This document shows positions 27,702 through 36,698 of a stretch of DNA of 64,000 nt, piece by piece. Under the pieces are notes generated by a model that saw only the letters and a program-made list of their open reading frames with translations, searched no databases and was not told where the DNA came from. Position 1 is the stretch's first letter. Every line of letters starts with the position of its first letter. Where the stretch lies: positions 2,108,001-2,172,000 of the forward strand of contig CP036290.1 of the NCBI GenBank assembly GCA_007750655.1, given 5' to 3'. The stretch comes from Rohdeia mirabilis (lineage in GTDB: Bacteria > Planctomycetota > UBA1135 > GCA-002686595). The translations under genes and the position numbers were made by a program.

Positions 27702-28949
27702 TCAGCGTTTGCGCAGCACGACCACGTCCTGGTACCCGGCGCCCTCGGGGATGATCTCGACGATCTCGAGGAACGTCCCCCAGGCCCGACGGATGTGGCG
27801 CGTCGAGTAGAAGACGGACGTGTTGTTGCTGAGGGCCGAGGTCCAGCGGAAGACGGTGCGGTCCTTGGGCAGCGGGCCGGCGAAGAGCTCCGGACCCACG
27901 TCGTAGTCGCTGATCTGGTCGCGCATGCGCACGAGGTCGCTCATCAGCGCACCCGCGCGCTCCACGATGCTCCAGGTGTGTTCGGTGTGCACGGTCAGAT
28001 ACGCGAAGCCGCCGGGCGCGAGCACGCGCGCGAGCTCGGCGATCCAACTGCGTTCGAACTCGTCGATGTGCGTGAAGACCGAGAAGGCGTAGACCAGGTC
28101 GAGCGACGCGTCCGGGATCGGCAGGGACGGAAGCACGGTGTTCTGGAAGATCCGCGTGCGCTCGGGGAGGTGCTGTCCGAGCCAGTCCACGTGCCCGCCG
28201 TTGATGTCGCAGCCCCAGACCTCGAGGTCGTCGCGCTGGAACAGGAAGTGGCGCAGCACGCGCCCCGACGCGCAACCCATCTCGAGCACGCGGGCTCCCG
28301 CGGCGAGCGGCGCGTCGTGGCGCGCGAGCACGCTCTCGATCGCGAGGTAGTCCTCGAGCCCGCTCATCCAGAAGTCGAAGTGCCGCGGCCCGTGGTAGCC
28401 CTCGCGCTGGGCGGTGTCGGGCAGCGGCGCCGTGTCCGCGACCACGCGCTCGAGGAGTTCGGCGCGGGTCTCGACGCCGCGCGGCAGGTCCGCGTGCCCG
28501 AGGCCGTCGACGTGCTGGGCGGGCGGCGGGAGATGGCCGCCGCCCTCCGACCGACCGCCGAGCGCGAAGGCCCGCGTCCAGTCGCCGAAGGCCACCTTGT
28601 CGCGCGTGGCCAGGGCCTGGGCGGCGCGTCCGGCCTCGGTCTCCATCATCTCCGCCAGCCAGCGGCGGCCGAAGCGCTCGTCGGACGCGATGGTGCGCTG
28701 CACCCAGTCCTCGAACCAGGCGCGCAGCGTGTCTTCGTCGAGGTCGAGCTTCGCCACCGACGCGAATCCCTCGCGGCCGTAGCGCTGCTCCAAGAGCTCG
28801 AAGAACCAACCGCGGACGTAGCCGATGTTGTGCGAAAGGGTGCGGATCGTCGCGTCGCGCAGGGCGCGGTGGACGCGGACGTCGTCGAGGTCCAATTCGC
28901 CCAGCGGCGCCGGTCGCGGGTCGTCCTGGGGGTCCGAGGGGCAGCTCAT
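27702..28949 (-). CDS. SAM-dependent methyltransferase
   Basis: A 415-aa product. The C-terminal half contains a class I methyltransferase fold: motif I VLEMGCASGRVLRHF, an acidic strand end (VWGCDINGG), motif IV LDLVYAFSVFTHI and LARVLAPGGFAYLTVH. The N-terminal about 190 residues are mostly helical and not recognised. It would transfer a methyl group from SAM in the cytoplasm; the substrate is unknown. The ATG at 28949 follows a TAGAAT -10-like box by 7 bases. It is divergent from the radical SAM gene, 135 bp away. Confidence 0.82.
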   Translation of the reverse strand: MSCPSDPQDDPRPAPLGELDLDDVRVHRALRDATIRTLSHNIGYVRGWFFELLEQRYGREGFASVAKLDLDEDTLRAWFEDWVQRTIASDERFGRRWLAEMMETEAGRAAQALATRDKVAFGDWTRAFALGGRSEGGGHLPPPAQHVDGLGHADLPRGVETRAELLERVVADTAPLPDTAQREGYHGPRHFDFWMSGLEDYLAIESVLARHDAPLAAGARVLEMGCASGRVLRHFLFQRDDLEVWGCDINGGHVDWLGQHLPERTRIFQNTVLPSLPIPDASLDLVYAFSVFTHIDEFERSWIAELARVLAPGGFAYLTVHTEHTWSIVERAGALMSDLVRMRDQISDYDVGPELFAGPLPKDRTVFRWTSALSNNTSVFYSTRHIRRAWGTFLEIVEIIPEGAGYQDVVVLRKR

Positions 28950-28956
28950 GGCGCGA

Positions 28957-28962
28957 ATTCTA
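28957..28962 (-). promoter_or_regulatory. -10-like TAGAAT for the methyltransferase
   Basis: TAGAAT on the minus strand (28962-28957) lies 7 bases before the ATG at 28949, which implies a near-leaderless mRNA. Confidence 0.3.
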
Positions 28963-29068
28963 CGGGTAGGGACACCGATTCGCCGCCGAGGACGCGGAGC
29001 CGCGTCCGGAGCTGGACCACGCTCGCGAGCAGCGCTTCGCCGGGCGGGCCCGTGCACCTCTCAACGGG

Positions 29069-29074
29069 TATCCT
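29069..29074 (+). promoter_or_regulatory. -10-like TATCCT for the radical SAM gene
   Basis: TATCCT lies 10 bases before the ATG at 29085, in the gap shared with the divergent methyltransferase gene. Confidence 0.3.
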
Positions 29075-29084
29075 TCCCCGGCCC

Positions 29085-30224
29085 ATGAGCGACCCGCGCC
29101 CCAAGCACCAACGCGACATCTCGAACTTCGTCCGCCTCACGAAGGCGTTGGCGGAGAAGCAGGTCGTGTGGGAGGCCGGTCCTTCGCAGCTCGAGTACTC
29201 GACCACCTCGGCCTGCAACCTGCGCTGCCCGATGTGCCCCCAGGCCGACGAGCCGCCGGTGGTCAACACGCCCAAGGAGCTCCAGCGTCCGTTCCTCGAG
29301 GACGTGTTCGAGACCGCCTCGAGCTGGGTGCCGATCGCGCTGTCCGAGCCGCTGCTGGTCCCGTTCCACAAGTACTGGGACCTGCTCGAGAAGCAGAACG
29401 TGTGGCTCGACATCACGACCAACGCGATGCTCCTGACGCCGGAGAAACTCGACGAGATCCTCCCGCGCCTGCACCGCCTGACCATCTCGTTCGACAGCCA
29501 CGAGAAGGAGGTCTTCGAGCGCGTGCGCCCGCCGGCGATCTTCGAGACGGTGGTCGAGAACAGCCGCCACGCCGTGGCCCGTTGTCGCGAGGTCGGCGTG
29601 CCCGTGATCTTCCACATGGTGCTCGTGGAGGACGTGCTCGAGAAGCTGTGCGAGTTCGTCGACTACGTGGCCGACCTCGGCGTGCAGCGCGTCTCCGTGC
29701 TCGAACTCCTGCCGACCTCGACGCACTTCGACGAGATGAATCCGTTCGGCCGCCACGAGGAGAGCTACATCGCCGAGCGCCTCGAAGGCATGAAAGTGCG
29801 CGCGGCGGAACGCGGCGTGGGGCTGCTCTTCAACATGCGCCCCAGCCTTGGCGGCGAGTTCACGAACAGCGAGGTGCCGATGCGCCTCACGAACGCGCGC
29901 GGACTCGAACTCATGCAGACCGAGCTCGCCAACGAGTTCGTCGGCTTCTGCCCGATGGTGATGACCTACCTCGAGGTCGAACCCAACGGCCGCGCCTTCC
30001 CGTGCTGTCGCGCGCCGGAGGAGCTGTACCTGGGCAACGTGTTCGAGCAGGGCCTCGAGGCGGTCTGGAACGGTCCGGTGATGCAGGACCTGCGCCGCCG
30101 CATGTTCGAAGGCGACTACCCGAAGCCCTGCGTGGGCTGTGCGGTGCTCGAAGCGCCGAAGTGGCGACTCGAGGAGCAGCGGCGCCGGGCGGGCGACGGC
30201 GACGGCGCGAACTCGCCGGTCTAG
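29085..30224 (+). CDS. Radical SAM protein with SPASM-like C-terminus
   Basis: A 379-aa product. CNLRCPMC gives the CX3CX2C 4Fe-4S motif (Cys44, Cys48, Cys51). LTISFDSHEKEVFE and the following alternating segments form the partial TIM barrel. The C-terminal block GRAFPCCRAPEELYLGNVFE and KPCVGC carries further cysteines, as in SPASM domains that bind auxiliary clusters. SPASM proteins modify peptides or anaerobic maturation targets. No small precursor peptide gene was recognised next to it, so the role is open. Its stop codon lies in a 12-bp tandem duplication shared with the convergent ApaH gene. Confidence 0.85.
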   Translation: MSDPRPKHQRDISNFVRLTKALAEKQVVWEAGPSQLEYSTTSACNLRCPMCPQADEPPVVNTPKELQRPFLEDVFETASSWVPIALSEPLLVPFHKYWDLLEKQNVWLDITTNAMLLTPEKLDEILPRLHRLTISFDSHEKEVFERVRPPAIFETVVENSRHAVARCREVGVPVIFHMVLVEDVLEKLCEFVDYVADLGVQRVSVLELLPTSTHFDEMNPFGRHEESYIAERLEGMKVRAAERGVGLLFNMRPSLGGEFTNSEVPMRLTNARGLELMQTELANEFVGFCPMVMTYLEVEPNGRAFPCCRAPEELYLGNVFEQGLEAVWNGPVMQDLRRRMFEGDYPKPCVGCAVLEAPKWRLEEQRRRAGDGDGANSPV

Positions 30225-30236
30225 TCGCCGGTCTAG
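30213..30236. repeat. Tandem 12-bp duplication spanning two stop codons
   Basis: TCGCCGGTCTAG occurs at 30213-30224 and again at 30225-30236. The first copy contains the TAG that ends the radical SAM gene; the second contains CTA, the minus-strand TAG that ends the ApaH gene. Confidence 0.85.
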
Positions 30237-30976
30237 TCGCGGTCCGGCTGCTGCCACTGGCGCCGCGCGGGCACCGAGACGATGCGGCGCTCCTCGGCGA
30301 TCCAGGCCGTGAGCGAGCCGCCCCAGACACAGCCGGTGTCGAGTCCGATCACCGCCTCCGTGCGCACCAGTCCTCGCGCGGCCCAGTGCCCGAAGACGAC
30401 GCGCCGCTCGCCGTGGTCCGCGGGGCGGAAGTAGGCGTCCCAGGGCGCGAACCCCGCCGGCGGCTCGGCGGGGGAGCTGCCGACGGCCGCTGGGGGCGGG
30501 AAGGCGCCGTCCGCGTCGCACAGGCGCACGCGCGTGGCGAAGTCGCTGGCCGGGTGGCGCTCGAGCGGATCGAGCCCCGCCAGGGCGGCGGCCGGATCGC
30601 TCCAGCGCGGATGCAAGCCAGCGTGCACCAGGTAGAGGTCGTCGAAGACCCGCAGGAACGGCTGTGCGGCCACCCAGTCGAGCAGCTCGTCGCGGTCGTC
30701 GGCTCCGAGGACCTCGTCGAGCGTGTCGCCGGCGGCGAGGCTGCGCCGCCCGGCCGCCGTCCGCAAGAGGTGCAGGTCGTGGTTGCCGAGGACCGGTCGG
30801 GCGTCCAGCTCCCGAAGGAGCCGCAGGGCGCCGAGGCTGTCCGGCCCGCGGTTGACCAGGTCGCCGACCGGGTGGAGGACGTCGGTGGCCGGATCGAACC
30901 GGCAGCGCTCGAGAAGCGTCTCCAGCTCCTCACGGCAGCCCTGGATGTCGCCGATGAAGATGCGTCGAGCGGTCAT
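30233..30976 (-). CDS. apaH: Symmetrical bis(5'-nucleosyl)-tetraphosphatase, ApaH type
   Basis: A 247-aa metallophosphoesterase: IFIGDIQGC (GDXXG), GDLVNRGPDS (GDXVXRG) and VLGNHDLHLL (GNHD). The DLHLL extension of the GNHD motif and later GLDTGCVWGG are typical of ApaH, which cleaves Ap4A to two ADP in the cytoplasm. The length is a little below E. coli ApaH (about 280). I chose the ATG at 30976, preceded by GAGGG and a TATGCT -10-like box (31003-30998), because the longer form adds only unconserved residues. It is divergent from the small basic protein gene. Confidence 0.9.
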   Translation of the reverse strand: MTARRIFIGDIQGCREELETLLERCRFDPATDVLHPVGDLVNRGPDSLGALRLLRELDARPVLGNHDLHLLRTAAGRRSLAAGDTLDEVLGADDRDELLDWVAAQPFLRVFDDLYLVHAGLHPRWSDPAAALAGLDPLERHPASDFATRVRLCDADGAFPPPAAVGSSPAEPPAGFAPWDAYFRPADHGERRVVFGHWAARGLVRTEAVIGLDTGCVWGGSLTAWIAEERRIVSVPARRQWQQPDRD

Positions 30977-30997
30977 GGGGTCCCTCGCGGGGTCTGG

Positions 30998-31003
30998 AGC
31001 ATA
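30998..31003 (-). promoter_or_regulatory. -10-like TATGCT for apaH
   Basis: TATGCT on the minus strand (31003-30998) lies 22 bases before the ATG at 30976, leaving room for the GAGGG ribosome-binding sequence. Confidence 0.35.
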
Positions 31004-31021
31004 GGAGAGGCTCCCTTTCGG

Positions 31022-31050
31022 TTGTGCCAGGCCGCCCGGCGCGCTACCGT
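31022..31050 (+). promoter_or_regulatory. Sigma70-type promoter for the small basic protein
   Basis: TTGTGC (31022-31027) and TACCGT (31045-31050) are spaced by exactly 17 bp. Initiation near 31057 would leave a leader of about 78 bases before the ATG at 31135. Confidence 0.5.
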
Positions 31051-31134
31051 CTTCGGCTCGATCGCGGGCCACACCGGCCCGACCCCGACCACCGGACGGT
31101 CCCAGCGGATCCTCCACAGCACCACGTTCATCCC

Positions 31135-31251
31135 ATGGCGAAGTCCCAGAACAAGGCCGGCGGCCCGACCCGCGGCCGTCGACGTCTCAAGATGCTGGGC
31201 ATGGGTTCCGGCAAGAACCTCACTGCCAAGAAGAACGGCAAGCGCGGCTGA
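31135..31251 (+). CDS. Small Lys/Arg/Gly-rich protein, 38 aa
   Basis: MAKSQNKAGGPTRGRRRLKM begins a 38-residue, strongly basic chain ending KKNGKRG. Third codon positions are nearly all G or C, as in proven genes here, and a well-spaced promoter precedes it, so translation is likely. Composition suggests binding to rRNA or another nucleic acid, in the manner of small ribosome-associated proteins, but I do not recognise a family. It stands alone between apaH and an EamA gene. Confidence 0.6.
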   Translation: MAKSQNKAGGPTRGRRRLKMLGMGSGKNLTAKKNGKRG

Positions 31252-31514
31252 TCCGGCCGATCCCTGCCTGTTCCTCGGTCGACCGTTCTCGAGCGGCCAC
31301 GACCACGAGGCCCGTCCCTGGACGCGCCCGTCCAACGCTCGCCGCACGGCGCCGTCGGGGCGGGCGCGCTCCGTTGATGACGGCTTCCTCGGCGTACGGC
31401 TTCCACGCGCGGTGCGTTCCGCGCGCACCAGCGGCGATCGAGCCAGCTGGAACCCGCCCCGCTGGCGGCGCGCGTGTTCGCAGCGCTCGTCCTCGTCCGT
31501 GAGATCGACCCAAC

Positions 31515-32468
31515 GTGGACCCGCTCGCCCTCTTCGCCGGACTCTTCTCGGCCGTCGCCTGGGCCTTCGGCTCGCACCTGTTCGCGCGCCTCATGGTGCG
31601 GCACCGCGAGGTCGGTGCGCCCGCCGCGAACCTCTACAAGAACGCGCTCTCGCTCGCGATCTTCGGCGCCCTGGCGCTCGCGCTCGGCTGGCCGTTGCTC
31701 GACGCGGGTGACAGCGGGTGGTTGTTGCTCTCCGGCCTGCTCGGCTTCGCGGTGGGGGACGCGCTGTACTTCGCGGCCCTGCCCCTGTGCGGCGTTCAGA
31801 TCGCCGCCCTGTCGGGGAACCTGATCCCGCCGGCCGCCGCGCTGCTCGGTTGGCTGGTGCTGGGCGAAGTGCTCGAGAGCCGCGCCCTGGTCGCGATGGC
31901 CGTCGTCATGACCGGCATCGTCATCGTGCTGCTGGGCAAGGCCGGCGGCGGTGACGCCTCGCGCGCGCCTCGGCCGGTGTTCGGCTTCGCACTCGCGGCC
32001 GGAGCCGCCCTGACCCAGAGCTTCGCGATCATCGCCGGTCGCGGTGCGATGACCGACGGCGACGGCACGTTCGCGTTCTTCATGATGGCCAACGTGGCGC
32101 GCCTCGCGGGCGGGGTCGCGGGCGCCTTCCTGATCGCCGGTCTGCGCGACGGGGCGCGCCGCGAACGCCGAGCGGTGCCCGCGCTGTTCACTCCGCTGCG
32201 CAAGGGTCTGCGTGGGCCGTTCGCGGTGGCGGCGCTGATCGCGGCGGTTCTGAACCTGCCGCTGTTCACCTACGCGATGGGCACGCTGCCGGCCGGGATC
32301 TCGAGCGTGCTGTTCGGTACGACGCCGCTGTGGACCCTGCCGATCGGCCTGTTCCTCGGCCAGCGCTACGGCGCGAAGGCCTGGATCGGCAGCGCGATCG
32401 CCTTCTGCGGGCTGTTCGTGCTCGTCGACCCGTTCGGTTGGTTCGCGACGCCGCTCGTCGCTACGTGA
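31515..32468 (+). CDS. EamA/DMT-superfamily transporter, second copy
   Basis: A 317-aa product with ten predicted transmembrane helices in two EamA repeats (about 1-140 and 150-310). Blocks include AVAWAFGSHLFARLM, LLGFAVGDALYFAALPLCGV and GISSVLFGTTPLWTLPIGLFLG. It is an inner-membrane transporter of unknown substrate. The start is a GTG at 31515; the 263 bases before it hold no recognised signal. Its end overlaps the 3' end of the convergent permease-protease gene by 8 bases (32461-32468). It is not closely similar in sequence to the EamA protein at 17513. Confidence 0.85.
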   Translation: MDPLALFAGLFSAVAWAFGSHLFARLMVRHREVGAPAANLYKNALSLAIFGALALALGWPLLDAGDSGWLLLSGLLGFAVGDALYFAALPLCGVQIAALSGNLIPPAAALLGWLVLGEVLESRALVAMAVVMTGIVIVLLGKAGGGDASRAPRPVFGFALAAGAALTQSFAIIAGRGAMTDGDGTFAFFMMANVARLAGGVAGAFLIAGLRDGARRERRAVPALFTPLRKGLRGPFAVAALIAAVLNLPLFTYAMGTLPAGISSVLFGTTPLWTLPIGLFLGQRYGAKAWIGSAIAFCGLFVLVDPFGWFATPLVAT

Positions 32469-34503
32469 GCGGACGGCGCGCGCGCCCCGCGCTCCACACC
32501 AGGCCCAGGGCGACGGGCAGCGCGAGCGCGGCGAGCGGTTGGTCCACCAGCTGGAGCCGCTGGACCACGTCGTCCGCGAACCAGCCGGCCGTCGCTGCGA
32601 CGAGCAGTCCGTTGTACAGCGCGTGGATCCCGATGCCCGGCAGGATCGACCCGGTGCGCCAGCGCACGAAGCCGAGCACGACTCCGATCGTGAAGGTCGG
32701 CAGGAAGCGGTGGATCGACGCGTGCGCCAGTCCGAACAGGAGCGCCTGCCAGAAGATCGCGCGCACGGGCGTCCAGTCGCGCATCATCCCCGACTGGATC
32801 GAGCCGCGGAACAGCAGCTCCTCGCAGACGCCGGGCGTGAGCGCCAGCAGGAACAGGCCGATCCACGGGCCGAGTTCGACGAGCTGATCGATCTCACCGC
32901 CGAACCCGCGCGGCAGCGGGAGCACCTGGGACTGCCACGCGAGGAGGATGCCGGCCAGTCCGGCGAGACCGACCACGGCGAACGGGATCGCGGCGAGGCT
33001 CGCGAGCGGTGGCCGCTCGAGGCCGAGCGGTCGTGCGAGCGACGTGCCGTCGTCCTTCGCCTCGGCGCGCGCGAGCAAGAGCGCGAGGCCGACCGCGAGC
33101 ACCCAGAGCGTCGTCGCGAGTCCGTAGACCAACGACTGCGCCTGCAGGTAGCTGCCGACGAAGTAGATCAGGAAGACCGCCGCCCAGCCGGTCGACAGGG
33201 CGCGGCGCGCGCGGCGTTGGCGCAGCGCCGACTCGGTCTCCGTGTCGCCGTGCTGGAGCACGCTCTCGAGGTCGAGCAACGTTCCGACGCGCGCCAGGGC
33301 GAAGTAGGCCGCGGCGCCCGAGGAGATCACCGACAGGAGAGCGGGGAAGAGGCCGAGGTTGCCCGCCAGCGCCTCGCGCATCGCGAGCGACGTGCCGACG
33401 AGCGGGATCGCCGCCAGCGTCGGGGCGAGTTCGACACCGGGCAGCGTGGCCGGCGCCGTGGCCACGAGTCCCGCGATCGACAGGGGCAGGATCATCGTCT
33501 GCGCCTCGCGATACGTGCGGGCGCGGGCCGAGAGCGCGCACAGCACCGCCGCCACGAGCAGCGCTCCGGGCAGACCGAGCAGCAGCGCGAGCGACAGGCG
33601 TCCCGCGAACAGCGGGCCGAGCAGCGCCGCGCCCACGTCCGCGCCCTCGACGCCCGACGGCACGATGCCGGCCGCCGCCGATCCCACGAGACTGCCGAGG
33701 TTGCCGAGCAGCGCGGCTCCGGCCGAGAGGGCCACCGCGCAGAACTTGGCCCAGCTCACGATCCGCACCGGGACCGGTTGCACCAGCAGCGTCTCGAGCG
33801 TGCCCTGTTCGCGCTCGGCGGCGAAGGCGTCGAGCGCCGCGTAGGCACCGCCCGAGATCAGGATCATCACCGACACGATCGGCAGGAAACGGCCGAAGTT
33901 CGCGCCGGCGGCGTCCGCGGGTTCGGCGCGGTCGTGGGGCTCGAGCGCCAGCGTCAGGTCGGGGTCGACGTCGAGGCGCCGCTCGAGCTCGCGATCGACG
34001 AACGCGTCCGAGAACTCGGCCAGCGTGCTCCGCAGTCGCGAGCGCAGTTCCTGGCCGCGCTCGCTGGATCCGTCGTGCCACAGCACGAGGGCCAGTTCGT
34101 CGTCCGGGCCGCGTTCGGCCACGAGCCAACCCGTCGCGCTCTCGTGGACCGCTTCCATGCGCTCCGACAGCCACTGCGCGTCGGGGCTGGCGCCGTCCTC
34201 GTCGTCGGCGGTGACCGGTGGCTCGAAGACCGCGAAGACCGTCGTCATCTGTTCGACGCCGTCGAGTTGTTCGTCGAGCGCCTCGAACAGGTCCGTGTCG
34301 AGCGCGCCGAGGTCCACCAGCAGCGTGACCTCCTGCGTCTCCATGCGCCGCTCGGCCTCGGCCCCGAGCGCCTTCGCCCCGACGAAGTACAGGGGGTACA
34401 GGAGCATCGGCAGCACGACCGCCATGAACAGGGCACGGCGGTCGCGCAGGAGCCTGCGCAGCTCGCAGGACAGGACGGCGACGAAGCGCGGGTCCAGGCT
34501 CAC
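32461..34503 (-). CDS. ABC-2 permease fused to CPBP intramembrane protease
   Basis: A 680-aa product. Residues 1 to about 400 form a NatB-like ABC-2 permease: a first helix near 30, a large extracytoplasmic domain about 50-220, then a group of five to six helices (FGRFLPIVSVMILISGGAYA and on). Residues about 430-670 form a CPBP-family (type II CAAX-protease-like) domain with Glu561-Glu562 in CEELLFRG, then FGLAHASIHRF and a third motif HALYN. All three metal-site motifs are intact, so the protease may be active within the membrane. Its ATG overlaps the stop of the ATPase gene by 4 bp. Confidence 0.85.
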   Translation of the reverse strand: MSLDPRFVAVLSCELRRLLRDRRALFMAVVLPMLLYPLYFVGAKALGAEAERRMETQEVTLLVDLGALDTDLFEALDEQLDGVEQMTTVFAVFEPPVTADDEDGASPDAQWLSERMEAVHESATGWLVAERGPDDELALVLWHDGSSERGQELRSRLRSTLAEFSDAFVDRELERRLDVDPDLTLALEPHDRAEPADAAGANFGRFLPIVSVMILISGGAYAALDAFAAEREQGTLETLLVQPVPVRIVSWAKFCAVALSAGAALLGNLGSLVGSAAAGIVPSGVEGADVGAALLGPLFAGRLSLALLLGLPGALLVAAVLCALSARARTYREAQTMILPLSIAGLVATAPATLPGVELAPTLAAIPLVGTSLAMREALAGNLGLFPALLSVISSGAAAYFALARVGTLLDLESVLQHGDTETESALRQRRARRALSTGWAAVFLIYFVGSYLQAQSLVYGLATTLWVLAVGLALLLARAEAKDDGTSLARPLGLERPPLASLAAIPFAVVGLAGLAGILLAWQSQVLPLPRGFGGEIDQLVELGPWIGLFLLALTPGVCEELLFRGSIQSGMMRDWTPVRAIFWQALLFGLAHASIHRFLPTFTIGVVLGFVRWRTGSILPGIGIHALYNGLLVAATAGWFADDVVQRLQLVDQPLAALALPVALGLVWSAGRARRPLT

Positions 34504-35336
34504 GCGTCGCTCCGATCCGCGGCGGCGGCGCCGGCGAACGGCGCGTTCGGAGCGGCTCCGCGCGCGCGCGCGACGAAGGCGCGGAAGATGTCCTCGAGCC
34601 AGCGCTCACCCGTGGCTTCGCGCAGCTCGTCGAGCGTGCCGACGCCCAGGAGGTTTCCGCCGTAGATGATTCCGATGCGGTCGCACAGTCGCTCGGCCTC
34701 CGACAGCACGTGGGTCGAGAACAGGACGCAGCGGCGGCCGTCGCGTCGCGACTGGATGAAGTCGATCATCTCGGACGTGCCGAGGATGTCGAGTCCGGTC
34801 GTCGGCTCGTCGAGGATCAGGACGTCCGGGTCGTGCAGCACCGCGCGCGCGATGTTGACGCGCTGCTTCTGGCCGCTCGACAGCTGTTCGCAGCGCTGGG
34901 TCGCGAACGCACCCATCGAGAAGGTCTCGATCAGCTCCTCGATGCGTTCTTCCAGTCGGTCCTTCGCGAGGCCGTGCAGCGTGCCGAAGTAGCGCAGGGT
35001 CTCGCGCGCGTCGAGGCGCGGGTAGAGGCCGGTCGTGGCCGACAGGAACCCGATCCGCCGCCGGACCTCGTCCGGGTCCTCCTGGACCTCGATGCCGTCC
35101 ACGTGCGCCGTTCCGCTCGACGGGCGCAGGGTCGTGGCCAGGATCCGCAGCGTCGTGCTCTTCCCGGCGCCGTTGGGCCCGAGCAGTCCGAAGATCTCGC
35201 CGTAGCGGCACTCGAGGTCGAGGCCGCACAGGGCGCGCACTTCGCCTTCGCTGGGGTGGGCGTAGCTCTTCGCGAGGGCGCGCGTCACGACGGCGACCTT
35301 CTGGGTCCCGGCTGCGGGCGTGGGTGTGTTCGACAT
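34500..35336 (-). CDS. ABC transporter ATP-binding protein, NatA-like
   Basis: A 278-aa ATPase with Walker A GPNGAGKSTT, signature LSSGQKQRVNIARA, Walker B VLILDEPTTGLD and the switch histidine after it (STHVLSEAERLCD). It closely resembles NatA-type ATPases that power Na+ or drug export with an ABC-2 permease. It stands between two ABC-2 permease genes and overlaps the downstream one by 4 bp (ATGA), so one ATPase probably serves a heterodimeric permease. Confidence 0.92.
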   Translation of the reverse strand: MSNTPTPAAGTQKVAVVTRALAKSYAHPSEGEVRALCGLDLECRYGEIFGLLGPNGAGKSTTLRILATTLRPSSGTAHVDGIEVQEDPDEVRRRIGFLSATTGLYPRLDARETLRYFGTLHGLAKDRLEERIEELIETFSMGAFATQRCEQLSSGQKQRVNIARAVLHDPDVLILDEPTTGLDILGTSEMIDFIQSRRDGRRCVLFSTHVLSEAERLCDRIGIIYGGNLLGVGTLDELREATGERWLEDIFRAFVARARGAAPNAPFAGAAAADRSDA

Positions 35337-35345
35337 GGTGGGGGA

Positions 35346-36698
35346 TCAGGCGCGCGCGGCGCCACCGGTCAACTTGGCGACCCAGCGCGGGACGCCGCTG
35401 CGTTCGGTCTGCATGGCGTGGACGGCGATCCGCACCGCGGCGAGGGCGACCAAGAGCGAGACCGCGAGGCTCACGAGCAGCGGTCCGAGCGGGAGCGCCG
35501 AGAGGTCGTCGCCCGCGCGCAGGATCTCGCGCAGGCTGATGCTGGTGCCGACGATGGGGATGGCGGCGATGCCGTAGGTGAGCGAGACGCCCGGCAGCGT
35601 GCTCGCGAGCGCGGGCAGGATGAAGATCATCTGCACCGAGCCGAGCAGTGCCTGTCCCTGCTTGAACGTGTCCGTGAACGCCGCGGCCGCCGTCAACGTC
35701 GCGGACAGGAAGATCGCGAAGGCGAGCATCACGGGCAGGATCAGGAGCACCGTCGTGACGGGCAGCGAGAACTGCACCGAGTCGGTCAGCATCCCGAGCA
35801 GGTGGTTGGCGGCGAGCGTCATGCCGACCAGGTTCATCGCCGTGGCGGCCAGGGCGGCGACTCCGACGCTCGCGAGTTGCCCCGAGAAGACCGCACTGCG
35901 CGGGACCGGGAGCAGCAGTGTGGTCTCGAACGTCTTGCGCTCGCGCTCGCCCGCGGTCACGTCGACGGCGGGGAAGAACGCGCCCATGGTCGCCATCGCG
36001 ATCAGCATGAGCGGCAGCATGGTCGAGAGGATGAATGCGCCCAGCGCCTCGGGGGCCGCGACGTCGCGCGCCACGAACGCGAAGGGCTCGAGCGCGTCGA
36101 CGGACGTGCCGAGCAGGCGTTCGCGCTCGGCGGCCACCACCCGCTCGCGCGCGGCTTCGACGCGATCCTTCGCGAGCAGCGAGGCCGAGCGCGACGCGTC
36201 GAAGTAGAGCTCGACGGGGCCTTCGGCGGGCACGCGCAGGAGGGCGTCCGCACCGCGCACGGCGTCCGCGTCGAGGCGCTCCGTGAGCGTGCCCGTGCCC
36301 AGGTGGTAGAGCGTCGTCGGTCCGAACTCCGCGTCGAGCGTGGGGGGCGGCGCGGTGGTGCCGTCGGGCGCGGCCTCTTCTCCGGCGGCAGACGCGCCAC
36401 CGCTCGCGGCGAGGCTCTCGAGCTCGGCCCGCTCGCGAGCGTCGGTCTCGAAGGCCGTCACCAACGCGTTCGCGCGCGCCTTCGCACCGGGATCGGCGAG
36501 AACCTCGATCTCGACCGTGCGCGCCGAACGCAGGCCGTCGACCAGCGTCGACGCCTGCAGCGCGACCCAGAACATCGCCGGATACATGACCAGCGGCATC
36601 AGCAGCGTGTACATGCGCGTCTGACGGTCGCGGAACGCGCTCTGCAGTTCCTTGGCCGCAACGGTGCGCGCGACGCGGATCCAGGCGGAGAGGCTCAT
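35346..36698 (-). CDS. ABC-2 type permease, NatB-like
   Basis: A 450-aa product with one helix near residues 20-40, a large extracytoplasmic domain to about residue 210, then six predicted helices (LGAFILSTMLPLMLIAMATM and on) and a basic C-terminus. It has the same plan as the N-terminal half of the permease-CPBP protein encoded downstream, so the two probably pair. The ATG at 36698 is preceded by GAGGAA at good spacing and overlaps the stop of the GGDEF gene by 4 bp. The ATPase start is 9 bases after its stop. Confidence 0.85.
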   Translation of the reverse strand: MSLSAWIRVARTVAAKELQSAFRDRQTRMYTLLMPLVMYPAMFWVALQASTLVDGLRSARTVEIEVLADPGAKARANALVTAFETDARERAELESLAASGGASAAGEEAAPDGTTAPPPTLDAEFGPTTLYHLGTGTLTERLDADAVRGADALLRVPAEGPVELYFDASRSASLLAKDRVEAARERVVAAERERLLGTSVDALEPFAFVARDVAAPEALGAFILSTMLPLMLIAMATMGAFFPAVDVTAGERERKTFETTLLLPVPRSAVFSGQLASVGVAALAATAMNLVGMTLAANHLLGMLTDSVQFSLPVTTVLLILPVMLAFAIFLSATLTAAAAFTDTFKQGQALLGSVQMIFILPALASTLPGVSLTYGIAAIPIVGTSISLREILRAGDDLSALPLGPLLVSLAVSLLVALAAVRIAVHAMQTERSGVPRWVAKLTGGAARA

